From: Streptomyces sp. Tu6071 | GTDB lineage: Bacteria; Actinomycetota; Actinomycetes; Streptomycetales; Streptomycetaceae | NCBI RefSeq assembly: GCF_000213055.1 | Contig: NZ_CM001165.1 | Location: 434,001 to 498,000 of the forward strand | DNA length: 64,000 bases | Direction: 5' to 3' | Shown here: positions 57,575 to 64,000 of the stretch, one piece after another | Layout of the letters: each line of letters starts with the position of its first letter | How positions within the stretch are numbered: the first letter of the stretch is position 1 | Translations under genes and position numbers: made by a program | Notes under the pieces: model-generated | The model's database searches: none | What the model saw: the letters and a program-made list of their open reading frames with translations, nothing else | What the model was told of the DNA's origin: nothing

Positions 57575-58695
57575 GCGCGTACGAACCGGCTCCGCCGGAA
57601 CGGGACACCCCCGGCGCCTTCCCCCTCGCCCCCGGCAGTTCCCCCTCCGTCACTCCGCCCGACAGCACGGTCGTCCGGACCGGCGCGCTCTCCTGGCTCC
57701 TCCCCCGCCGCTCCGTCCTCCTCGCGCTGTGCCTCGCGCCGGTCCTGCTCGGCGTCGTGTGCCTCGCCGTGCTCGCCAGCTCGACCGGGATGAGCGCCGG
57801 GGAGAGCCTGCGGGGGCTCTTCGGGACGGGGGACGCGGCGGGCGTCCTGGTCGTGCGGGAGTTCCGGCTGCCCCGGATCGTCGTGGGGCTGCTCGTCGGG
57901 GCGGCGCTCGGGGTCGCGGGGTGCCTCACGCAGACCCTCGCGGGCAACCGGCTCGCCACGCCCGACCTCGTCGGCGTCAACGAGGGCGCGACGGCGGCCG
58001 TGGTGGCCTCGGTCGCGGGATCGACGACCGGGATGCTCGGCGCCTGGTGGCTCGGGCCACTCGGCGCGGCGGCGACCGCCGTGCTCGTCGTGCTCTGCGC
58101 GGGCGGGGCGGGCGCCGCCGGGTACCGGCTGCTAGTCACGGGCATCGGCGTCTCGACGTTCGTCGGCGCGGTGAGCGACCTCGTGATGTCGCGCCAGAAC
58201 CAGGCGACGGCGGGCGGCGTGTTCCTGTGGACCGTGGGCAGCCTCAACGGCCGCGACTGGGCGGTGGGCGGTCCGCTCCTCGTGATCCTCGCGGTACTGC
58301 TCCCGCTCGCCCTCGCGGCAGGCCACCGGCTCCAGTTGCTGCGCTTCGACGACGACACCGCGACCGCCCTCGGCGCCGACCCGCGCCGCGTGCGCGCCGC
58401 CGCGCTCGGTGTGGCGGTGGGGCTCGCGGGGGTCGCGGTCGGGATCGGCGGGCCGATCGGCTTCGTCGCGCTCGCGGCCCCCGTGCTCGCGGCGCGGCTC
58501 GCCGGGCCGACCCGTGTACCCGTCACGGGCGCGGCGCTGACCGGCGCGTTCCTCGTGGCGGCGGCCGACGCGCTCGGCCGGGTCGTGGCACCGGTGGAGA
58601 TACCCGCCGGGGTCGTCACGAGCGTGCTCGGCGGCCCCTTCCTGCTCTGGGTCCTGCTCCGCCAGGACCGGGGCCGCACCTCCGGAAAGGCGTGA
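57571..58695 (+). CDS. FecCD-type ferric siderophore permease (FepG-like)
   Basis: 374 residues. A Pro-rich cytoplasmic N-tail of about 45 residues is followed by the FecCD fold: REFRLPRIVVGLLVGAALGVAGC, GNRLATPDLVGVNEGA and DDTATALGADPRRVR (ATPase coupling), and GPIGFVALAAPVLAARLAGPTRV. It pairs with the preceding permease to form the heterodimeric channel. Confidence 0.93.
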   Translation: MSAYEPAPPERDTPGAFPLAPGSSPSVTPPDSTVVRTGALSWLLPRRSVLLALCLAPVLLGVVCLAVLASSTGMSAGESLRGLFGTGDAAGVLVVREFRLPRIVVGLLVGAALGVAGCLTQTLAGNRLATPDLVGVNEGATAAVVASVAGSTTGMLGAWWLGPLGAAATAVLVVLCAGGAGAAGYRLLVTGIGVSTFVGAVSDLVMSRQNQATAGGVFLWTVGSLNGRDWAVGGPLLVILAVLLPLALAAGHRLQLLRFDDDTATALGADPRRVRAAALGVAVGLAGVAVGIGGPIGFVALAAPVLAARLAGPTRVPVTGAALTGAFLVAAADALGRVVAPVEIPAGVVTSVLGGPFLLWVLLRQDRGRTSGKA

Positions 58696-58703
58696 CCGCT
58701 TCC

Positions 58704-59501
58704 ATGACCACCACCACCGGGTCCCCCGCCGGGCTCGTGATCAGCGGCTTGCGCGCGAGCTACCCGGGCCGCCCCGTCGTCCGGGACGTCGACCTCACCG
58801 TGCCCTGCGGGAAGGTCGCCGCGATCGTCGGCCCCAACGGCTGCGGCAAATCGACCCTGTTGCGCACGCTCGCGCGCCTCCACCCCGCCGAGGCCGGAAC
58901 GGTCCGGGCGGCGGGGGCCGACCTGTGGGCGCTCGACCGGCGCCGCGCGGCCCGCCTCGTGGCGCTGCTCCCGCAGTCGCCGCGCGCGCCCGAGGCGGTG
59001 ACGGTCGCCGGGCTCGTACGGTACGGCCGCCACCCGCACCAGGGCCTGCTGCGGCAGTGGTCGCGCGCCGACGAGGAGGCGGTACGGGCCGCGCTCGCCG
59101 CGACGGGGACGCTGGACCTCGCCGGGGAGCGCGTCGACCGGCTCTCGGGCGGCCAGCGCCAGCGCTGCTGGCTCGCGATGGTCCTCGCCCAGGACACCCC
59201 GCTCGTCCTGCTCGACGAGCCGACGTCAGCACTCGACCCGGGCCACGTCGTGGACGTGCTGCGCCTGGTCCGCGAGGTCGCGGCGGCGGGCCGCACGGTC
59301 GTGATGGTCCTGCACGACCTCTCGGCGGCGGCCCGCAGCGCGGACCTGCTGATCGCGATGAAGGACGGCCGCATCGTGGCGGAGGGCGCACCGTCCGCCG
59401 TCGTCGACGAAGCGCTCGTCAAGGAGGTCTACGGCCTGGACGCCGACATCCTCCGCGCCCCCGGCGACGGCGCTCCCGTGGTGGTACCGAGGGCGCGGTG
59501 A
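58704..59501 (+). CDS. Ferric siderophore ABC transporter ATPase (FepC-like)
   Basis: 265 residues from ATG 58704; a GTG at 58692 that overlaps the permease stop (GTGA) would add four residues and is an equally possible coupled start. Walker A GPNGCGKST, Q-loop LLPQSPRAPEAVTV, signature LSGGQRQRCWLAMVLAQ, Walker B LVLLDEPTSALD and H-loop VLHDLSAA are all intact. It energises uptake by the two FecCD permeases. Confidence 0.93.
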   Translation: MTTTTGSPAGLVISGLRASYPGRPVVRDVDLTVPCGKVAAIVGPNGCGKSTLLRTLARLHPAEAGTVRAAGADLWALDRRRAARLVALLPQSPRAPEAVTVAGLVRYGRHPHQGLLRQWSRADEEAVRAALAATGTLDLAGERVDRLSGGQRQRCWLAMVLAQDTPLVLLDEPTSALDPGHVVDVLRLVREVAAAGRTVVMVLHDLSAAARSADLLIAMKDGRIVAEGAPSAVVDEALVKEVYGLDADILRAPGDGAPVVVPRAR

Positions 59502-59524
59502 CGCCAGGGCGCGCGCTTCACCAC

Positions 59525-59603
59525 CAGATGCGCGGCACAGGCGTCACCACCAGGTGCACGGCGCGCGCTTCCCCATCAGATGCGCGGCACAGGCGTCACC
59601 ACC
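59525..59603 (+). repeat. Exact 27-nt direct repeat downstream of the importer genes
   Basis: Two identical 27-nt copies at 59525-59551 and 59577-59603 (beginning CAGATGCGCGGCACAGGCGT), 52 nt apart in phase, with partial similarity in the flanking GCGCGCTT. They lie in the 157-nt convergent gap between the ATPase and MFS genes. A third, degenerate unit (CAGGTGCACGGC) is between them. Confidence 0.85.
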
Positions 59604-59658
59604 GCGCGCGCGGCCCGGGCCCGCCCCCGCGTTCCCGGACGCTCCCTCAGCGCCCCGG

Positions 59659-61143
59659 TCACCGGGTCGCTCCCCGCCTCCCCAGCGCCAGCACCACCCC
59701 CGCCCCCACGACGGACAGCACGATCGACGTCAGCGACGCGCGGTTCGCGCCCTCCGCCAGGGCCTCGCGCAGGGTGTCGGCGTGGGCGGTCGTGGAGACG
59801 GCGACCGAGAGGGCCACGCCGGTCGACGCGCCCAGGTAGCGGGCCGTGTTGTTGGCGCCCGAGCCCATCGCCGCGCGCTCCGGCGGGACGCTCTCGACCG
59901 CCACGAGGGGCAGGGCCGCGTTCAGGAGACCGCTGCCGGCGCCCGCGACGACGAGGCCGAGGACGAGGCCCTTCCACGTCGAGCCGGGCGCGAGGCCGTT
60001 CCACAGGGTCGCGACGCCGAGGGCCGACAGGAGGAAACCGGCGGCCAGTTGGCGCGGCGCCGTGACCCGCCCCGTGAGGCGGCGCGCCTGGAGGGCGACG
60101 AGGAGCGCCGTGCCCGCCCACACCGCGCTGAGCAGCGAGACCGTGAACGGGCCGAGGCCGAGGGCCTGTTGCATGAGGGTCGGCAGGTAGCTGAAGAAGC
60201 CGAGCACCGCGAGCCCGGTGAACAGGCCGCCCGCCGTCGCGCCCAGGAAGCGGCGCTGCCGCAGCAGACCCGGCGCGAGGAGCGGCGCGGGTGCGCGCCG
60301 CTCGACGGCGAGGAACACCGCCGCGAGGACGAGTGCCGCGCCCAGCACCACCCACACCCGTACCGCGCCCCAGCCGTCCCGGCCCCACGTGAGCCCCGCG
60401 AGCAGCGCGACCGCCGCCGCGCCGAGCACCACGGCGCCCGCCACGTCCGCGCGCCCCTCGCGCGGCGTGCGCCACTCGGGCAGCCGCCCCGGCAGGAGCG
60501 CGGCGAGCAGCAGGAGCAGGACGGCGAGGACGACGTACCCCGCCCGCCACTCGGCGCCGCGCAGCCCCGCCGCCCACGAGGCCGTCGCGAGCGGCCCGAA
60601 GGCGCCGAAGAGCAGCGGCCCGAGCGCGATCCCCGCGCTCACGCCCGCGCCCCACATCCCCGTGGCTTTGATCCGCGCCGCGCCGCCGGGGAAGGCGTGG
60701 GCGATCAGTCCGAGACTGCTCGTGAGGACCGCCGCACTCGCCGCGCCCTGCGCGACGCGCGCCACGGTGAACAGCACCGTGGACGGCGCGAGCGCGCCGA
60801 GCCCCGTCGTCACGCCGAGCGCCAGGACGCCCACCGTGAACATCCGCCGCCGCCCCAGGTCGTCCGCGAGCGAACCCGCCACGAGCAGCACCGCGGCGAG
60901 CCCCAGCGGGGTGCCATTGAGCAGCCACGACTGCGCCGAGACGCCCGTCCCGAGATCCGCGACGGTGGCGGGGACCGTCACGAGGGGGCCCGTGTAGTTC
61001 ATCATCGCGAGGACCGTCGCGACCGTCGTCAGCAGGAGCACCCCGCGCCCCGTCACGCGCGCGGGCCCGGCGGGGCGCCGCTCCCGTTCCCGTACCGCCG
61101 CCCCCGGCCCCGTCCTCGTCGGCCCGTCCGTACCACGCCCCAT
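59659..61143 (-). CDS. MFS efflux transporter (DHA-type)
   Basis: 494 residues from ATG 61143 (GGAGGAC upstream); a start at 61167 is less likely. Multiple membrane spans, about 14 by eye, with the loop 2-3 motif GSLADDLGRRRMFTVGV and motif C-like GWG/ISAGIALGPLLFGAFGP typical of the drug:proton antiporters. Divergent from an HxlR regulator with paired operators, so inducible efflux is likely. It could export the catecholate siderophore by position, but it lacks an iron box, so an antibiotic or electrophile substrate is as plausible. Confidence 0.88.
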   Translation of the reverse strand: MGRGTDGPTRTGPGAAVRERERRPAGPARVTGRGVLLLTTVATVLAMMNYTGPLVTVPATVADLGTGVSAQSWLLNGTPLGLAAVLLVAGSLADDLGRRRMFTVGVLALGVTTGLGALAPSTVLFTVARVAQGAASAAVLTSSLGLIAHAFPGGAARIKATGMWGAGVSAGIALGPLLFGAFGPLATASWAAGLRGAEWRAGYVVLAVLLLLLAALLPGRLPEWRTPREGRADVAGAVVLGAAAVALLAGLTWGRDGWGAVRVWVVLGAALVLAAVFLAVERRAPAPLLAPGLLRQRRFLGATAGGLFTGLAVLGFFSYLPTLMQQALGLGPFTVSLLSAVWAGTALLVALQARRLTGRVTAPRQLAAGFLLSALGVATLWNGLAPGSTWKGLVLGLVVAGAGSGLLNAALPLVAVESVPPERAAMGSGANNTARYLGASTGVALSVAVSTTAHADTLREALAEGANRASLTSIVLSVVGAGVVLALGRRGATR

Positions 61144-61203
61144 GTCGTCCTCCCCAGCCTCCGGCACGCGGCAGCGGGACTCAACCCGCCTTGCGGCCCC
61201 TTA

Positions 61204-61221
61204 AGTTCGTTCACTGAACCT
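61204..61221. promoter_or_regulatory. HxlR operator, site 1
   Basis: AGTTCGTTCACTGAACCT contains the arms GTTC and GAAC around GTTCACT and shares GTTCGTTCAC with site 2. It lies 60 nt before the MFS start on the minus strand. Confidence 0.65.
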
Positions 61222-61246
61222 TGAACGGGCCGACCGTAGCACAGTC

Positions 61247-61263
61247 GGTTCGTTCACCGAACC
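61247..61263. promoter_or_regulatory. HxlR operator, site 2
   Basis: GGTTCGTTCACCGAACC is a perfect inverted repeat (GGTTCG and CGAACC around TTCAC). It lies 23 nt before the regulator ATG, 43 nt centre-to-centre from site 1, so one regulator probably controls both divergent genes. Confidence 0.7.
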
Positions 61264-61286
61264 GCAAAACGGGTACGCTGGGCCCC

Positions 61287-61829
61287 ATGGCTCTCGGCAA
61301 GGACTACGCGCGGCAGGAGTGCTCCGTCGCCCGCGCGCTGGAGATCATCGGCGAGCGGTGGACGATCCTGATCGTCCGCGACGCCTTCTACGGGGTGCGC
61401 CGCTACAACGACTTCCTCGCGCACCTCGGCGTGCCGCGCGCCGTCCTCGCGGCCCGCCTCCAGTCCCTCACCGAGCACGGCATCCTCGTCAAGCGCCGCT
61501 ACCAGGAGTCACCGCCCCGCGAGGAGTACGTGCTGACGCCACGCGGCGAGAGCCTGTGGCTCGTCCTGTACGGGCTCGGCGTGTGGGGACGCGGCGAGTT
61601 CGGCGGCACCCGGCCGCTGCGCGAGTTCCGGCACGCGCAGTGCGACACCCCGCTCGCCCTCCAGGGCACGTGCCCGCACTGCGGGACGCTTCCCGAGCCC
61701 GGCGACATCGACATGCTCCCCGGGCCGGGCCTCGACCCCGACCCGGCCGACCCGGTCAGCCGCGTCCTGCTGCGCCGCCGCCGCATCCTCGACCCGGTCG
61801 ACACCACGGGGATCACGGCGCGGGGCTGA
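61287..61829 (+). CDS. HxlR family transcriptional regulator
   Basis: 180 residues from ATG 61287. The HxlR winged helix begins with a Cys near the N-terminus (RQECSVARALEIIGERWTILIVRDAFYGVRRYNDF), a position used for electrophile or redox sensing in some relatives. The wing is followed by REEYVLTPRGESLWLVLYGLGVWG. A C-terminal extension has CDTPLALQGTCPHCG, a possible zinc knuckle. Divergent from the MFS gene with two operators in between. Confidence 0.88.
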   Translation: MALGKDYARQECSVARALEIIGERWTILIVRDAFYGVRRYNDFLAHLGVPRAVLAARLQSLTEHGILVKRRYQESPPREEYVLTPRGESLWLVLYGLGVWGRGEFGGTRPLREFRHAQCDTPLALQGTCPHCGTLPEPGDIDMLPGPGLDPDPADPVSRVLLRRRRILDPVDTTGITARG

Positions 61830-61899
61830 ACCACCCGGACCGGTCCACTCCCCGAACGCCCCCACCGCCCTCTCCCCCGCAGCCCCTACACTGCCCGCA

Positions 61900-62096
61900 G
61901 CGACTGGTTCGCCCCGTCCGCCAGGCGGGAGCGTCGCAAGAGGGAACCCGGTGGGAATCCGGGACTGCCCCGCAGCGGTGAGCGGGAACGACCGCCGTCA
62001 TACGCACTGGGCCCGGGTACGGGTCTGGGAAGCGACGGCCAGTAGGTGTCCTCCGTCCGGAGGGCGTGCCCGCGAGTCCGAAGACCTGCCAGTCGC
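61900..62096 (+). ncRNA. Cobalamin riboswitch controlling metE
   Basis: The closing stem GCGACTGG (61900-61907) pairs with CCAGTCGC (62089-62096). The core contains GAGGGAACCCGGTGGGAATC, CTGCCCCGCAGCGGTGA and GGGAAGCGACGGCCAGTAGG, and the B12 box GAGTCCGAAGACCTGCC lies at 62074-62090. This is a complete class-I type layout. It ends 160 nt before the metE GTG in a 427-nt region otherwise without genes. It should shut off metE when cobalamin allows the MetH enzyme to work. Confidence 0.95.
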
Positions 62097-62256
62097 CCGG
62101 ACGCGCTCCGACAGCGCGCCCGGACATCCCGGTGACCTCGTGGGCGGGTCGGCGAGCACAGGCGGCGGACGCAAGCGGTCCCGCCTCCTTCGTCGTTCCT
62201 TCGCGCCCCCGTGGACACCCGGGATCTCAGGGATTCATCTCGCGAAGGAGATCTCC

Positions 62257-64000
62257 GTGACACCGAAGTCCGCAGCCGCGGCAGCACGGGCCACCGTGTA
62301 CGGCTACCCCCGCCAGGGCCCCGACAGGGAGCTGAAGAAGGCGGTCGAGGGATATTGGCAGGGCCGCGTCGACGCCGCGCGTCTCCAGGACACCGCACGC
62401 GGACTGCGCGCCGCCGCCTGGCGACAGCTCGCCTCCGACGGCGCCGACGAAGTCCCCACCGGCGACTTCTCCCTCTACGACCACGTGCTCGACACGAGCG
62501 TCATGGTCGGCGCGATCCCCGCGCGCCACCGCGCCGCCGTCGCGGCCGACGCGCTCGACGGCTACTTCGCCATGGCACGCGGCACGCGGGACGTCGCGCC
62601 GCTGGAGATGACGAAGTGGTTCGACACGAATTACCACTACCTCGTGCCCGAGCTGGGCCCGGACACCGGGTTCACCGCCGACTCCGCGAAGCAGGTCGGC
62701 GAGCTGCGCGAGGCGCTCGCCCTCGGGCTGCGCGCGCGGCCCGTCCTCGTCGGCCCGGTCACCTACCTCCTGCTCGCCAAGGCCGCCCCCGGCACCGAGG
62801 ACGGTTTCGCGCCGCTGAGCCTGCTCGACCGGCTGCTCCCCGTGTACGAGGAAGTCCTCGCCGACCTGCGGGCGGCCGGCGCGGAGTGGGTCCAGCTCGA
62901 CGAGCCCGCGCTCGTCCAGGACCGCACCCCCGCCGAACTCGCCGCCGCCGAACGGGCCTACGCGTACCTCGGCGGCCGTGCCGACCGCCCGAAGCTCCTC
63001 GTCGCGAGCTACTTCGACCGGCTCGGCGAGGCGCTGCCCGTCCTCGCGAAGGCCCCCGTGGACGGGCTCGCGCTCGACTTCACCGGAGCGGCGTCCGCGA
63101 ACCTCGACGCGCTCGCCGCCGCCGGGGGCCTGCCGGGCAAGCGGCTCGTCGCCGGGGTCGTCGACGGGCGCAACATCTGGACCGGCGACCTGGAGCGGGC
63201 CCTCGCGACGCTCGGCACGCTGCTCGGTCTCGCGGACCGCGTCGACGTCTCCGCGTCCTGCTCGCTGCTCCACGTCCCGCTCGACGCCGCGCGCGAGAAG
63301 GACATCGATCCGCAGGTCCTGCGCTGGCTCGCCTTCGCCCGGCAGAAGACCGCCGAACTCGCGACGCTCGCGAAGGCGCTGACCCACGGCACGGAGGCGG
63401 TCGCCGCCGCACTCGCCGCCAACCGCGCCGCGCTCGCCTCGCGCGCCGCGTCCCCGCTCACCCACGACCCGGCGGTACGGGCCCGCACGGCCGCCGTGAC
63501 CGACGCCGACGCGCGCCGCCCGGCCCCGTACCGGGAACGCGCCGCCGCGCAGCGCGCGCACCTCGCCCTGCCGCCGCTGCCCACCACGACGATCGGGTCC
63601 TTCCCGCAGACCGGCGCGATCCGCGCCGCGCGCGCGGACCTGCGCGCCGGGCGCCTCGACACGGCCGGGTACGAGAAGCGCATCGAGGAGGAGATCCGGC
63701 AGGTGGTCTCCTTCCAGGAGGAGGCCGGGCTCGACGTCCTCGTGCACGGCGAGCCCGAACGCAACGACATGGTGCAGTACTTCGCCGAGCGGTTGTCGGG
63801 GTACCTCGCCACGCGGCACGGCTGGGTGCAGTCCTACGGGACGCGGTACGTGCGCCCGCCCGTGCTCGCGGGCGACGTCTCGCGGCCGGCGCCGATGACG
63901 GTGCGCTGGACGGCCTACGCGCAGTCGCTCACCGCGAAGCCGGTCAAGGGGATGCTGACCGGGCCCGTCACGATGCTCGCGTGGTCCTTCGTCCGGGACG
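62257..64000 (+). CDS. metE: Cobalamin-independent methionine synthase, C-terminus cut by window edge
   Basis: From GTG 62257 (AAGGAG 6 nt upstream), 581 complete codons to the window end out of about 770 expected. The N-terminal barrel starts TVYGYPRQGPDRELKKAVEGYW and has KWFDTNYHYLVPEL and GPVTYLLLAK. The C-terminal catalytic barrel begins at TTTIGSFPQT and contains VLVHGEPERNDMVQYF and AYAQSLTAKPVKGMLTGPVTML; the zinc ligands lie beyond the window. It transfers a methyl from methyltetrahydrofolate triglutamate to homocysteine. It is controlled by the cobalamin riboswitch upstream. Confidence 0.96.
   Translation, partial: MTPKSAAAAARATVYGYPRQGPDRELKKAVEGYWQGRVDAARLQDTARGLRAAAWRQLASDGADEVPTGDFSLYDHVLDTSVMVGAIPARHRAAVAADALDGYFAMARGTRDVAPLEMTKWFDTNYHYLVPELGPDTGFTADSAKQVGELREALALGLRARPVLVGPVTYLLLAKAAPGTEDGFAPLSLLDRLLPVYEEVLADLRAAGAEWVQLDEPALVQDRTPAELAAAERAYAYLGGRADRPKLLVASYFDRLGEALPVLAKAPVDGLALDFTGAASANLDALAAAGGLPGKRLVAGVVDGRNIWTGDLERALATLGTLLGLADRVDVSASCSLLHVPLDAAREKDIDPQVLRWLAFARQKTAELATLAKALTHGTEAVAAALAANRAALASRAASPLTHDPAVRARTAAVTDADARRPAPYRERAAAQRAHLALPPLPTTTIGSFPQTGAIRAARADLRAGRLDTAGYEKRIEEEIRQVVSFQEEAGLDVLVHGEPERNDMVQYFAERLSGYLATRHGWVQSYGTRYVRPPVLAGDVSRPAPMTVRWTAYAQSLTAKPVKGMLTGPVTMLAWSFVRD

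Noticed and set aside
59502..59658. Possible CRISPR array
   Set aside because: Only two exact 27-nt copies with a degenerate unit in the spacer and no cas genes.
59659..61143. Calling the MFS gene the enterobactin exporter (entS)
   Set aside because: It has no iron box and is paired with an HxlR regulator and its operators; the link is positional only.

Overview
The window is very GC-rich, with strong third-position GC, short intergenic gaps, ATGA/GTGA start-stop overlaps and many GTG starts. It carries aerobic cobalamin genes, secreted glycosidases with CBM13 (ricin-type) lectin domains and DmdR/IdeR-type iron boxes. This points to a Streptomyces chromosome. No rRNA, tRNA, CRISPR array, transposase or phage gene was seen. 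The outermost genes (an osmoprotectant-type ABC permease and metE) are cut by the window edges.

Layout. 1-1537: truncated permease and a divergent pirin. 1815-6638: glyoxylate shunt, with a RamB/ScfR-type regulator divergent from aceA and aceB. 6880-12340 (minus): a five-gene valine catabolic operon covering isobutyryl-CoA to propionyl-CoA. 12907-24801: mannan utilisation locus with a LacI regulator, secreted GH30, GH26 mannanase and CBM13-esterase, a sugar ABC importer without its own ATPase, and a GH2 beta-mannosidase. 24848-26308: a secreted membrane-anchored protein of unknown role. 26413-33830 and 39640-42399: two blocks of aerobic cobalamin genes (cobN, cobG, cobH, cobIJ; cobL, cobM, cobK). 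Between these blocks, 33980-39483 holds a phosphonate-type unit: binding protein, ATPase, permease, phosphonatase-like hydrolase, a GntR regulator and a zinc alcohol dehydrogenase.

42568-43605 is tsaD. 43650-59501 is an iron-regulated catecholate siderophore region: a YncE-like propeller, an enterobactin-type esterase, a minus-strand operon (binding protein, entA, entC, entE, isochorismatase, free aryl carrier protein, entF-type NRPS) and a divergent FecCD-type importer. The NRPS adenylation domain carries the complete EntF serine code, so a 2,3-dihydroxybenzoyl-serine product is predicted. 59659-61829 is an MFS exporter with a divergent HxlR regulator and two operators. 61830-64000 is a cobalamin riboswitch followed by metE.

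Regulation visible in the DNA: two cobalamin riboswitches (cobN, metE), three iron boxes, a RamB-like box between the regulator and aceA, paired HxlR operators, and a nearly identical 16-bp element in front of both phnD and the alcohol dehydrogenase. That shared element suggests the GntR protein controls the importer, hydrolase and dehydrogenase as one regulon. The candidate new biology is a transaminase-free route for a hydroxylated phosphonate. A second candidate is a possible iron-linked small RNA or leader between the yncE-like gene and the esterase gene.
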